Shown: positions 24,201 through 34,756, counted from the stretch's first letter. The stretch: DNA of 64,000 nucleotides from Scenedesmus sp. ARA3 (GCA_004335835.1 RWJK01001090.1:1-64000), one strand, 5' to 3'. The notes: generated by a model not told the origin, from the sequence alone. Translations and numbers: made by a program.

Positions 24201-25743
24201 GCAGGTGCGCTGACGCACCGCGACCTGGCCTGCATCTGTCAACTTTGCTGCTCACAATGCCACATGTGCACGTGTATTTTATATATGCCCAATGCTGCAC
24301 TGTCATCGTGTGGCATGCAGGTCTGATGCCATTCACCCCGCAGGTGCGCTCACGCACCGCGACCTGGCAACCATCCTGCCCATGATCGATGACACGGTGG
24401 TGCTGCAGGCCAGCGGGCAGCAGCTGCTTGAGGCGCTGGAGAACGGCGTCAGCTGCTACCCCAAGCTGGAGGGCCGCTTCCCACAGGTGACACCCATTTT
24501 AGGTATAAATTATAACTTTGATTTGATGTTTCAAAGGCCAACTGCACGTGTCACTGACATGTCACAAAGCTGCAAATTTGAATGGTATCAGCTGCTACCC
24601 CAAGCTGGAGGGGCGCTTCCCGCAGGTGACATCAACTTCAAGTATAATCTCGATTAGTTATTTGATGTTTTTTTTACAAAGTGCACGTGTCACTGACATG
24701 TCACACTGTTTCAAAGAGAACGGCGACAGCTGCTACCCCAAGCTGGAGAGGCGCTTCCCGCAGGTGACGCCAGCTTCATGAACATATCTGAATCGGACTT
24801 TTGATGCCAGCTGCACTATTCAATGAAATGTCACGTCACTTCAGAACTCTCACAGCCACGCTCAGCAAAAGGCACTCCAGCCTGACGTCAGTGTCTATGT
24901 TTGCCAGCTGTTTGCCAGCTGTCTTCATTGACAAAGACTAAGCAAGCATAACGCCACCGCCTGCAGGTCAGCGGCATCAGCTTTGCCTTTGACCCATCGC
25001 AGCCGCCCGGCTCAGGCAGCCACACTGCTGTGCTTCATAATATTTGTCATTAGCCCGTTGCTGCCTGCAGGTCAGCGGCATCCGCTTCACCTTCGACCCC
25101 TCAAAGCCGCCAGGCAGCCGTGTGCTGCACGACTCAGTCACAGTCGGCAGCGAGCGGGCACCCCTGGATCCTGCTAAAACCTACACCCTGGCAACCAAGG
25201 CCTACCTGGCAGCGGGCAAGGATGGCTATGACGTGCTGCAGGTGTGTTGTTAGCAGGCTTGAGCTGTGTGCATATCTCAAGACATCTCCCCTGGCAACCA
25301 AGGCCTACCTGGCAGAGGGCAAGGACGACTACGATGTGCTGCAGGTGTGTTGCTAGCAGGCTTGAGCTGTGTGAATATCTCAAGACATCTCCCCTGGCAA
25401 CCAAGGCCTACTTGGCAAAGGGAAAGGACGGCTACGATGTGCTGCAGGTGCAAGTAAGACTGGTTGTGCACATATGCGTGTTTAGAAACATGCGCCGTGG
25501 CCACCAAGGCCTACCTGGCAGAGGGCCAGGGCGGCTGCAATGTGCTGCAGGCGAGCAGCAGGCCTGCACTGTGCACATGTTGAGATACATGTGTCCTTTT
25601 CTGTGGTCTGACACAACATAATGAATGGCGGTGGACTCCTGACTGCTTGATCCTGGTCTGGTGCATAATTGCGCGGGCAACAGTTTGTTTGTGAACGCTG
25701 TGTGACTGCTGCACCACATGCCTGCCTCTCTGCCTTGCTGCTG

Positions 25744-25802
<59 letters not shown>

Positions 25803-25852
25803 NNNNNNNNNNNNNNNNNNNNNNNNNNNNNNNNNNNNNNNNNNNNNNNNNN

Positions 25853-25910
<58 letters not shown>

Positions 25911-26940
25911 AACACCCAGGGCTGCCGTGTGCTGATGGATGCGGAGGTGTGCCCGGTCATGCCCAGCGTGCTGCGCAACTTCTTTGCCATGCTGGAGGTG
26001 GGGTTCTGATAGGTTACTGTTGTCTAGGATCATTGCTGGTTTCCTTGAAAAGGCTTGGAGTGTGCGTGATATTTGCAAAACATAAAGGAGCAGTGCTCCC
26101 TCCTGTTGCCGCTCCAGTGGGGCGCAGGGGCGATGGCGTTGATGTAAGGTAAGCTATGGCTTGATGGGTAACGTGATGATGGTGCCATGCTGGAGGTGTG
26201 GGCTCCCACTGAGGCAGATGTGGAGACAAAAGTGGCTGCTGCAGCCTCGTGCTCACAGCACAAAGCTGGCTGGCTGGCTGATGGCAGGCAGATAGGACAT
26301 ACGCATTTGTGCTCCTTGCTGCACCCTTGGATGCGCTGGAAGCTGTTGCTGCTTTATTGATTGTGCTGGTGGACCCCTGCTGCTGGACCCCAACGATCAA
26401 GGTTCTGCATTTACGCACACCCCAGCATCAGCATAAGGGCATCTAACACCGTGGCTGCTGTGTTCCCCATGCAGGTGCTCAACCTGCTGGCAGCCAACGA
26501 TCAAGGTTCTGCATTTGGGCACCCCCCAGCACCAGCATAAGGGCATCTAACACCGTGGCTGCTGTGTTCCCCATGCAGGTGCCCAACCTGCTGGACCCCA
26601 AAGTCAACATCAGGGACACAGACAGCTGCATTTGTGCACCCTCAGCACCCTTGACCGCGCCAACAGCTGTTGCTGCTGTTTTGCCCATGCAGGTGCTCAA
26701 CCTGCGGGATCCCAAGATCACTACCAACTGCACATTGGCGCCTTTTCATGTGACTTCAATCTCTGCCTGCTGCTGGCTCATATTACCTTGCAGGTTCTCA
26801 ACCTGCTGAATCCCAAGGTCATGGTATAGACTCTTGCCAAGCGCTGGACGCAAGCGCATGCCTGCGCAGGCAGCCCAGACACATGCACCTGGGAACCTAT
26901 CAGCACCCTTGAGGTCTCAAACTGCTGCTGCTGCTGTGGC

Positions 26941-26973
<33 letters not shown>

Positions 26974-27291
26974 ATAATTCTTCACCTGCAGGTGCTCAAC
27001 CTGCTTGACCCCAAGGTCAAGGTACAGACCTTCGCCAAGCGCTGGACGCAGGCCATAAAGCACAAGGGCCGCGACAGGCAGACAGACCTCATCACAACCG
27101 GCGGCTGCGTGAAGTGCCCGCAGACGGGGCGCTATGTAGTGGCCCCCAAGCTTGATGGCCGCATCACGTGTGTGGGCCAGCAGCAGCAGCAGCAGGAAGA
27201 GCGGGAGCAGCAGCAGCAGCAGCAGGCCCCTGCCTGTGAGGCGCTTGCTGGTGCTGGCAAGGGGTCCGCAGCGAAGAAGCAGAAGCAGTAG
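19204..27291 (+). CDS. 5'-nucleotidase / cyclic phosphodiesterase-family metallophosphatase
   Basis: Thirteen exons join in phase to 598 residues: 19204-19305, 19905-20015, 20335-20414, 20720-20781, 21038-21128, 21611-21698, 22162-22281, 22568-22807, 23064-23251, 24321-24486, 25071-25241, 25920-25997, 26992-27291. An in-frame ATG at 19177 could add nine residues. Metal-site motifs of the calcineurin-like phosphoesterase fold are in order: 'HFNDVY' (residues 10-15), 'SGDAFNPS', 'GNHDFDFG', 'THMR' (about 189) and 'GGHDHH' (about 211). The C-terminal nucleotide-binding domain starts near 'NSGTFRSDAI' (exons 9/10). No signal peptide is seen, so it is probably cytosolic. The final exon ends in a Gln/Lys-rich tail. 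Expected activity is hydrolysis of nucleoside monophosphates or related phosphoesters; substrate unknown. Its introns hold most of the echoes in this window. Confidence 0.88.
21168..21215 (+). repeat. Exon-edge echo of nucleotidase exon 5 (donor side)
   Basis: Copy of the exon 5 end: 'HPSGISVGVIGLVEGGW' followed by GTTAG, against the real 'HPSGIKVGVIGLVEGDW' followed by GTGAGC. A CAG run joins the two; spacing 87 bp. Confidence 0.85.
21750..21955 (+). repeat. Degenerate echoes of nucleotidase exon 6
   Basis: At 21750-21785 the DNA repeats CTGGACTTTGTGA and the following A/G-rich stretch of exon 6. At about 21935-21955 only GGCTGGCGCGCG is shared. These are old or weak copies; the second is uncertain. 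Confidence 0.45.
22036..22092 (+). repeat. Exon-edge echo of nucleotidase exon 7 (acceptor side)
   Basis: A GTGCAG-preceded copy encodes 'AAGAELVVALTHMR' and then diverges, 126 bp upstream of the real exon 7 at 22162. It includes the conserved THMR motif. Confidence 0.88.
23291..23800 (+). repeat. Array of eight exon-edge echoes of nucleotidase exon 9 (donor side)
   Basis: Real exon 9 ends at 23251 with bases for 'ADVCILNSGTFR' before GTGG. Eight further copies end at 23322, 23392, 23458, 23526, 23596, 23662, 23730 and 23800 (steps of 66-71 bp). Seven of eight keep GT after the AG; the sixth has GC. Copies 1/4, 2/5 and 3/6 match best, so the array looks like a three-unit (about 204 bp) block that was itself duplicated. 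The spacers between copies are T/G-rich. Confidence 0.95.
23924..24240 (+). repeat. Array of three exon-edge echoes of nucleotidase exon 10 (acceptor side)
   Basis: Copies start at 23924 (AG lost), 24056 and 24182 (AG kept) before the real exon 10 at 24321. Each encodes 'SDA(V/I)HPAGALTHRDLA' and then diverges. Steps are 132, 126 and 139 bp. Confidence 0.93.
24580..24763 (+). repeat. Two exon-edge echoes of nucleotidase exon 10 (donor side)
   Basis: The end of exon 10, encoding 'SCYPKLEGRFPQ' before GTGACA (24486), recurs ending at 24625 and 24763, both with GTGAC donors. Steps are 139 and 138 bp. Exon 10 is thus echoed on both sides. Confidence 0.93.
24968..25020 (+). repeat. Exon-edge echo of nucleotidase exon 11 (acceptor side)
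   Basis: A CTGCAG-preceded copy encodes 'VSGISFAFDPSQPPGS', against the real 'VSGIRFTFDPSKPPGS' starting at 25071. Spacing 103 bp, the same as the donor-side array of this exon. Confidence 0.9.
25287..25550 (+). repeat. Array of three exon-edge echoes of nucleotidase exon 11 (donor side), exact 103-bp period
   Basis: Real exon 11 ends at 25241 with 'LATKAYLAAGKDGYDVLQ'. Copies end at 25344, 25447 and 25550, exactly 103 bp apart. The first two keep GT; the last has GC. Each copy preserves an open frame across its exon-derived part. Confidence 0.95.
25738..25909. repeat. CTG microsatellite containing the assembly gap
   Basis: A pure CTG run flanks the block of Ns on both sides, immediately before exon 12 of the nucleotidase gene. 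The assembler evidently could not size the repeat. Confidence 0.95.
25803..25852. other. Assembly gap, 50 N
   Basis: Exactly 50 N lie inside the CTG run of intron 11. The round number suggests a placeholder, so the true repeat length is unknown. Confidence 0.98.
26184..26197 (+). repeat. Short echo of nucleotidase exon 12 (donor side)
   Basis: TGCCATGCTGGAG followed by GTGTGG repeats the end of exon 12 (25997, GTGGGG). Short, but in the same position pattern as the other echoes. Confidence 0.5.
26475..26830 (+). repeat. Array of four exon-edge echoes of nucleotidase exon 13 (acceptor side)
   Basis: Copies of the exon 13 start ('VLNLLDPKV') begin at 26475, 26579, 26693 and 26794, each after CAG; the real one begins at 26992. 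Steps are about 104, 114, 101 and 198 bp. The first two units also share a long intronic stretch around CATAAGGGCATCTAACACC. Confidence 0.93.
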
Positions 27292-27937
27292 CTGAGGGCG
27301 TTTTTAGGGTGTTGTTTGGACAGCAGATGCCCTGGGTGGTGTGCTGCTCTGTTTTTACAGTTGTTGACAGAGGTTTGACGATCAATTGCATGCAAGCAGG
27401 CTAGTGTTACATCTAGTACGTTAGTTGTGTACTGCGCCGCAGTTGCTGCAGGGATGCCGGTTGGCATCTGCAGATGCTGACACCCGCCAGCAGTTGTGGC
27501 CTTGCTGTTGCAGAACGATGCTGTGCAGTGGCTATTAGCTTGTGCTCTGATAAGCAGAGCGGGCTGATCTACGAGAAGTTAGATGAGGGGTGCTTGCCAG
27601 TGTGCAGATTGCAGGTGCGCCAGGGTGGTGGGCTGACTCCCGGTGATGTTGGAAGGTGTTACCCATTCAGCCTGTGAGTGAGCCCGTGAGTGACTGAGTG
27701 GTTGAGCGAGTGACTACCGAGGCCGCTCTGCAGCCCCTGCAGCTCTTGACAGAAGCGAAAGCTTCGGCCTGATGGGGTGTAGGTCTAGGGTTGTCTTGGT
27801 GTATGTAATGGTGGGCACGAATGCAAGGCGCGTTGCAGCTGGACTTATCATGAGCGTTTTGACCAGGATGATTCCTGTACTTGTATCACCGGTAGCTCGC
27901 AACTTGTAGCCGCGGGCCCACCTCAGGTGACCTGCTG
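27292..27937. other. Intergenic between nucleotidase and coiled-coil genes
   Basis: No gene is visible. It should hold the nucleotidase 3' UTR and the promoter of the next plus-strand gene. TGTAA occurs at 27804-27808. Confidence 0.4.
27804..27808 (+). terminator. TGTAA polyadenylation-type signal, candidate
   Basis: TGTAA 513 bases past the nucleotidase stop and 130 bases before the next start codon. Long algal 3' UTRs make this possible; chance occurrence is also possible. Confidence 0.3.
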
Positions 27938-28779
27938 ATGTCTGCAAGTGCTGGAGGTGGCATTGCAGATGAGAGCGAACGTTTTAGAGGTCTAGATGAT
28001 TTAGTTGCTCTACTCAACGATCATGGGGAAGTGCTTCTGGGACTGCCCGGACCGGGCGCGCACCACCCCATCGCAAAGGCTGCAGGCCCGTCTGCACACC
28101 CCTGCACGGTGGCAGCGGGGTCAGCGAACCTTGCAACAGCGAAGGCAATAGCAAACTCAGCTGTTGGTCAGCGGGCAGCGGCCACAAAAGCAGCTGCTAA
28201 GCCACAGCAAGGAGGACGTGCAAGGAAGACCAAGCTTTCTTCAGGAGCAAAGTTGAAGCTGCAGCTGGAGAACCTGGCAAAGGAGCACCAAAACGTGTGC
28301 CTGCACTTGCAGTCCTTGCAGTTGGACAACCACCGGTTGCGGTTGAAGCAGGCTCTGCTGCAAGCCATCAACCAGGCCAAGCAGCAGGTGCTAGACGTGC
28401 TATGGCGACAGCGTGCAACTACTGGCAGCAGCAACAGCAGCACGTGCAACGACCGCACCATAGCAGCGCTGCAGGAGCTCGAGCAGCAGGTGCAGCAGCT
28501 GCTGCAGGCTTCAGGCAGCATTGCCGGGGCATCAGATGACAGCAGCAGCTCTGCAACAAACGGCACCAGTGGCGACACGCAACGCAGTTGGCACATCAGC
28601 TCCTGCAACAGTGGCAATCTGGATGTGCCTTCAAGCGAAGCAACAGCAGCAGCACCGCTACAGCAGCAGCCACAGCAGGGCGCAGTCGCGGCAGCTCTGC
28701 CTTCCAGCTTGCAGGAACAGCAGCAGCAGGGAACCCAGCAAGACTCGCAACCCCCATGTGACAACCATACGCAAGGCGC

Positions 28780-28811
<32 letters not shown>

Positions 28812-30597
28812 GAACCCAGCAAGACTGGCAACCCCCATGTGACAACCCCCATGTGACAACCATACGCAAGGCGCAGAGCAGCTGCAGCAGCAGCAGCAGC
28901 AGCAGCAGCCAGATGATGGCGATGGCTGGTGCCCTGACCCACTGCAGGACCCCCTGTGGCTGCTAAAGCGCGGCATGGCCCACCTGGACCTGTCTGCTGC
29001 TGTGGCAGCCAGCAGGGAGGAGCGGCTGGCCGCATGGCAGCAGGTGCAGGGCCGGCTGTCGCTGCTGCTGCGATTGAGGGCGGTGCAGGTTTGAGAGGAG
29101 CAACGGGAGATGACCTGCACCTGTCAGCACAGCTTTTGATCCTGCCAATTCTTTTGGGTAGTTGCATTGTGGCGTTGTATCTTTGGAGCAGCACTGGCAG
29201 TCGTTGTGTCTTGGCACCTCACCCCTACTTGATTGCCAGTTGAAGTTGCTCTGTGCTGCTGTCCCTGTGCTGTCTGTCTGTCATCACCTCTGCATCAAAA
29301 AGCTGGCATGGCACCGCCGCCTGGCGGCCGCAGCGCTGCTGCAGCCAGGCATCAGCTCAAGGCGCTGATCAGCAGCTGGGCGGGACACGTCATCTCAGCA
29401 CACATTGTGTCACCCTACGAGCACATGGTGAGCCTGCAGCAGCGGCAGTGGAAGGCAGTAGAACAGCAGCAGCCGCAGCAGGCAGAGCAGGCAGACCAGC
29501 GTCTTTGGCTGCAGGATGGCGCGCACCGTGCTGAGCTGCCATGTGTTAGCTGTTGAATGTCAACTTATGCCCGGCAAGGCACAGGCAGGAGCAGGCACTG
29601 GCATCAGAGTTGCAGCCGTGGATGTCTATCTGACAAGTGCCTCAGGTGCAAGCTGCAGCGCTGCTCTCCGAGTTGCTCAGCTACTGCCGGTAGGTGTGAG
29701 CAGCGGCATTGCACTGTACCCCAATCAGGCACAATGGCTGATAAATTGCACACCCCCTCATTCTGTTGCTGCTGCCTGTCTGATGTGGCTGTGGCTGCCG
29801 CCTGCCGCTCAACCGCCGCACTCTTTTTTCAATGCAGAGCTGGAGTGTGACCAACATGGAGGACATGTCGCAGCGCCACGCGCCGCCGGAGCACTACCGC
29901 CACATCATTGGCCTGCTGCGCCTGACAGCAGCGCAGCAGCAGACCATCGCGCAGGGCCTCACAGTCTTCCATGAGCTGCTGCTCAGCCTCAAGGAGGAGC
30001 AGACGCGCCTGCAGCAGCAGCTGCTGCAGCTGCAGGCGGCGCACGCGCCCCCTGGGGCGCCAGCAGGCGCGGCGGCTGGCTTGCAGGAACAACAGCAGCA
30101 GCAGCAGCTGCAGGCACTGCTGGCGAGGCAGGACGACTTGACCTGGCTGCAGCCAGGATCAGCACAGATGCAAGAGCTGCAGCTAGGAGCAGCAGCTGCA
30201 TCTGGTGCTGCTGCTCCTGCTGTGGGCTCACCAGCAGCAGCAGCAGCAGCAGTCGATGGCGTGGGCCTGCTGCCACTGCTGGGCCAGGGAAGCCTGTCTA
30301 GGTTTGCTGCTACTGCTGCTGCTGCTGCTGCTGCTGTGGAGCCACCGAAAGCAGCAGCAGCAGGCAGCAGCGAGGCGCTGGGTGGAGGCCTGCCTGGGCT
30401 TGGGCTTGGGCTTGCTGCGCAGCACTCGCTGCTGCAGCGCGTGGAGACCAACAACTGGCAGCTGAGCTGGATGATCTGCCTGCTCAACTTCTTCATCAGC
30501 GGCGTGCTGGACCTGCCGCAGCTGTGCAAGTGTGCGGTGCACTCCTACCCCTGGCCCTGGTGGCCGGGGCCCTTCGCAGAGGAGGTGCTGCACATGT

Positions 30598-30648
<51 letters not shown>

Positions 30649-30668
30649 TTGTGAATGGCCAGGCTTGA
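27938..30668 (+). CDS. Q-rich coiled-coil (bZIP-like) protein, frameshifted in this assembly
   Basis: Four exons: 27938-29088, 29356-29427, 29646-29689, 29840-30668. Phases fit only if the 14-bp duplication at 28848-28861 is discounted, giving about 693 residues. Residues about 100-150 ('LKLQLENLAKEHQNVCLHL'...) are a leucine-zipper-like coiled coil without an obvious basic region. The middle is poly-Gln with two copies of a 'GTQQD(S/W)QPPCDN' module. Exons 2-4 ('LSYCRWSVTNMEDMSQ', 'HYRHIIGLLRLTAAQQQ') resemble conserved parts of a coiled-coil family that, to my knowledge, is expanded in chlorophyte algae. The end ('DLPQLCKCAVHSYPWPWWPG') is followed by poly-Gln and LVNGQA. A transcription-related role is a guess. 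Exon 2's acceptor was picked by phase and is the least certain. As sequenced, the frame would stop at 28966. Confidence 0.6.
28834..28861 (+). repeat. 14-bp tandem duplication causing a frameshift
   Basis: CCCATGTGACAACC occurs twice in tandem (28834-28847, 28848-28861). An upstream copy of the same coding module has it once. Removing one unit restores a frame that runs on through 'DPLWLLKRGMAHLDLSAAV' to the exon end at 29088. Confidence 0.85.
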
Positions 30669-30819
30669 GCAAACTTCATCACTATTGCTGTCGTTTGATC
30701 AATGCACAGGAGCATGCTTTGGACACCGTGTGCTGCTACGACCAGGGCTGAGGATAAGTTGTGCTTGCGCTGCAGCTGCTGGTGTGCTGCCTAGCTGATG
30801 TATGCATGCTGGGACCGTC

Positions 30820-30985
30820 GCCCTGGTGGCCGGGGCACATGTACCAGCAGCAGCAGCAGCAGCAGCAGCAGCTTTTGAATGGCCAGTCGTGACACAGCTT
30901 CAGCAGTGCACACGAGTGCGCTTTCTTCATCATTTTGTGCTACTGCTTCAACCAGGGCTGAGATGGGTTGTGCAACCGCTGATAG
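30820..30985 (+). repeat. Echo of the coiled-coil gene's 3' end
   Basis: Downstream of the stop, CCCTGGTGGCCGGGG, CACATGTACCAGCAG..., a CAG run, and TGAATGGCCAG recur, followed by an ACCAGGGCTGAG block that also matches 30741-30752. The unit is about 240-270 bp and contains the last coding bases and the 3' UTR start. The copied stop region is altered. Confidence 0.8.
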
Positions 30986-33900
30986 ATTGTGCTACCGCTG
31001 CTGCTGCTGCTGGTATGCATTCTGGGGGAGCAGTGTTATGCAACAGTGCCAGATGCGTGTCATACGCGCTAGTTTGTCTGCATCTTATAGATCCCGCCTG
31101 GCAGTTGCTGCATAATGTGGGTTGAAGGTGCATCGGGCGCTTGCTGTTGCAACGCACGCCAGTTGTGCAGCCTGTTACGCATGTGCGCACATTGCACCTG
31201 AAACACATGGGACGTATCTGTCGCACACGCATCCACAGCGGTTGTGGCCGATGATGTGGCACACTCATTGAGGTGTCGGTTGTCAGGATGCTGGAACTAG
31301 TGTTCAGTCCAAGTCCCTCATACATACATATCTGGCAGTTCAAGATTGCGATTGATGAAGATTGCAGTTGAGGCAGCAATCCTACCGGTCAGATCCGCAT
31401 CAGAAGAGCGTTGCAGGATCATGCAGGGCTAAGCGTGCGCAGTGTGTGTGGTTTGGTTGTGGCTTGTCCTCCTCATCTGTGTGAGATATTTGTTGTGACG
31501 GCATGTCTACTGCTCTGCGTAAATTCAGGTTCATGTGCATATGTCCTGCTCTTCATACATGTACTGCTATGCATGTGCATGTAGTGATACTTGTGGCTTC
31601 TGATCATGGCTGTCTTGCCTTCAGGTCTCGTGGTATCAGTGTGACAATGTTTGTGCTTGCATACGTACTGCTCTACATGCATATGTACTGCTGTGCGTGT
31701 GCGTGTAGGATTGAAAGCCTCTATTGTGGCGTATCTTTTCCGGCATGGCAACTTCGTGAAATTTTTGTGGACCTAGCCTGTCTTGTGCAGCAAGTTTGGC
31801 ATGGCTGCTAAGGAAGGAATGTGAGGCATCTGACAACGCATGCAGATATGGTGATGATTTGATTCATGAATGGGGTGGCTGTTTGGAGGTTTCATCAATG
31901 AGGCCGTGCCATGGCCCAGGGGGCGCTTTGAAAGATTCTCCTGGAGGCAAGGCTCCCGCTGTAGTGGGTGTGCATGAGTGCAGTGCATGCCGCCTGGACA
32001 GCCTGTGCTTGCACTGCAGGGTTTGCTCAGTGTGATACTATGCACGTGCTGCGTCAACAGACCCCGTGCACCACTGCGTACATCTGGGAATGGTTAGAAA
32101 CGTTCTTATTTGGCTCAAGGAACGAGGCGGAAACAGACGAGATGAGAAACATGTGCACGAAACAGCATGAGGTGCACTTTGAGCTTGGCTTGTGCAGACG
32201 TTGCTTCTGTGTGGTTGCTGGCCCTGATCAGTGTGACAGTGGCAGGTGAAGCAGGACTGCCACACTTTGCAAAGGATGCATCTTGATGATAGGAGGGGCG
32301 GCGCTCTCAGCTCAGACATGAGCATTTGTTGTGCTGCTGTGCGTGCCTTGGCTTGCAACCATGCTGGGGTTGGGATGCCACTGACTGCACAGCTGCTAGA
32401 CTGATTCTTGTGGCAGACGCTCGCCATCTCTGCAGTTGGCTGGGCTGTTTGGCGGCAGGGCGTTGTGATGAGCATGCTGGTTTGGCTGATGAATTTTCAC
32501 TCCCGATGCTGTTATGTATTCGGACGCTTGCGGCCGTGCCACCTGTGCGACGCCATGATGCATTGGAGCTGGAGCCGCAGGCATGTGTGGACAGATGCTT
32601 CTCGGCTGATTGGTTTGCTGGTGTCTAAGGTGTATTGTGCCAGTAATCCCGCATGGCGTGTATCCCGCGTGGCTGTTACCATTGGCACATGTTCCGTGTA
32701 TAACCATGGTGTTGCTCACACATCCACGCTGCTCACAGGTGGTTCCCAATGGCCAATGGAGGTTCACAGCTGCCTCGACGGGGGCATGTGCTCACGGGTC
32801 TGTGCAGCGGTGTGCAAATGCCTGCCTGGCAGCAGCAGCAGCAGCAGCTGTGCAACTGGGTTGCTGCTCCGCATGCAATGCATGCAACCCTGTTGGGCTG
32901 TGTTGTTGCACTGCTCCGCTGCTGCTGCTGTATGTGTTGTGTCCCGCTGCTCACGCTGTGGCAGGATCCAGCAGCAGTCATTGTGCTTCCTGCCAGCCTG
33001 CCGACCTGTCGGGCAATCGGCAGGGTTGTGCCAGCCAACAAATGTGAAGCTGTGTTTGTGTGCTTGTGGGTGTTGCAAGTAAAGCACTTGAAGGCATGCC
33101 GGGCCAGTGCAGCCGTGGTGCTGACGAGGTGCACACAGCATGCGCCGACAGCCAACACATGTGAAGCAGGTTGCTGCACTCCACGCATGCAGCTGTGTTT
33201 TGTGAGCTTGTGAATATCGTAAGAAAGGCTTTTGAAGGCATGCCAGGCCAGTACAGCCGTGGTGCACACAGGATGCCTCGACAGTCAACACTTGTGAAGC
33301 AGATTGTTGAACTAAACGCATGACAATCTTTGAGGCTGGACCTGGACCCAGCCCTGGAACAGCATCGGCTACTTTGCAGCAGATCTGTTTTGCGACCCCA
33401 TATGCACCTTCTATGTGCAAGCGGTGGCAATGGCAGCATTCGACTACACTGCTGTTGCTGTGCGTGCGTGGTGTGGGAATGCATTCAGGCATCTGCAGCT
33501 TTCTCAACTTGCTGTTGGTTGTGTGGCGCTTGCCGCGCCTGCATAGATCCTGATCACTGCCATTGCAACGTGTGCGTGGCGCTGTTTGCTTGCAGCTGCG
33601 TGTGATGCTACCTTGCTGAGCCACCTGCGGCAGTGTTTATGAGACGACGAGCATATTGTTGGTTGCGTATGTCTGAAGTTGATTATCCACCCCTGTGTGA
33701 CAGTAGTAGTTTGGGTGCTGGTGCTGCGCCAGGCACTGCCTGCAACGGCTGCAGCGGCCTGTCATATCGGCAGGCGAGTTTTTGCCTGCGTTGAATTGCT
33801 GGTGTTGTTTGGCTGGATGAGCCTGCCATTGCCTCCTCAAACAGGCGATGTCACCTCTGATTGTGCATCTGTGAACTGGACGATCTCTGACAGCGTCATC

Positions 33901-34756
33901 GGTGCTGTAGTTGTGCTGCCACTCAGCTCCATGGATTCGGGTGTTGGAGCATGGATCGCGGTGCCGATGCGGTTGAGGGACACAACAGCATGGTACGCGG
34001 TGCCGATGCGATTGAGGGACACAACAGCACAGCCATGAGCGCGCCGAAGTGTTGAATGCATGCTTCGTTTTGACGGCTTGTATGCCATGCTGCGTACCAG
34101 AACCCAGCAAATCATTTGCAGTGCATGACCATGAATGAGACCTGCGCTTGTTGGGCTGGATTGATGCTGCCTGTGGTTGCCTTATGGTTGCACAGCATGC
34201 TCGACGTTGTGCATTTGCACAGATGCCATCTGTGGTGAGGTAGAGTACGACTTGGTTCAGGCCAGTGCCAGTTAGTGACGTGTGCCATGTGCCATGTGTG
34301 ATGTGGTGTAAACGCCAGATGGTGCATCCTCCCACCCATTTGATGTCAACCCAAGTTCTGACACTTCTTGCTGGTTGTGTTTTGAAGTTCAGCGACAGCT
34401 GGATTGATTGCAGCAGTACTAGTGGCACCGCTAGGACCTGAGGCCTCCCACCTAAAGCACCCTACTAACCCTATACTACTACTTCGCACTTCTGCACAGA
34501 TATTTGTTCAGTGCTTGACGTGTGATCGTGATTGCGTACCTGCAAGCTCTGCTACCGTCTATGGCTGCATGTTCCGGAACTAGCCTGAGGAACGGGTGTC
34601 CAGAGCATCCCGCCTGTCACGGCTGAACTAGCGCACGCTTTCGAACGCTCTTTTATTATCGTTCTTGTAAACGTAGTAGCTACAGCGATGACCAGCAAGT
34701 GCAGCAGCACTATCCGCGTCATCTAGCGTGCTGCTTCTCTGGTCGTGTACCGTGTC
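30986..34756. other. Gene-poor interval, 3.8 kb
   Basis: No exon chain could be supported on either strand. Open frames of up to 286 codons on the minus strand (around 32764-33624 and 33637-34428) show no family motif and read through repeats. Local direct repeats occur at about 33010-33300 (GGCATGCC..GGCCAGT..AGCCGTGGTG, about 130-145 bp units) and 33960-34032 (a roughly 40-bp unit with GCGGTGCCGATGCG twice). The right end should hold the TRAPPC12 promoter. Confidence 0.5.

Noticed and set aside
19306..26991. Introner-type transposable introns as the source of the many introns
   Set aside because: The introns are not copies of one another; similarity is local to each junction, not shared between introns of different genes.
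19204..27291. Mutually exclusive alternative exons in the nucleotidase gene
   Set aside because: The copies hold only one edge of an exon and lack the opposite splice site, so they cannot serve as complete cassette exons.
32764..33624. 286-codon minus-strand open frame
   Set aside because: It reads through tandem repeats at 33010-33300 in the same frame, which explains its length; no family resemblance.
33637..34428. 263-codon minus-strand open frame
   Set aside because: No motif, Cys/His/Arg-rich composition typical of antisense noise, crosses a direct repeat and has no splice partners.
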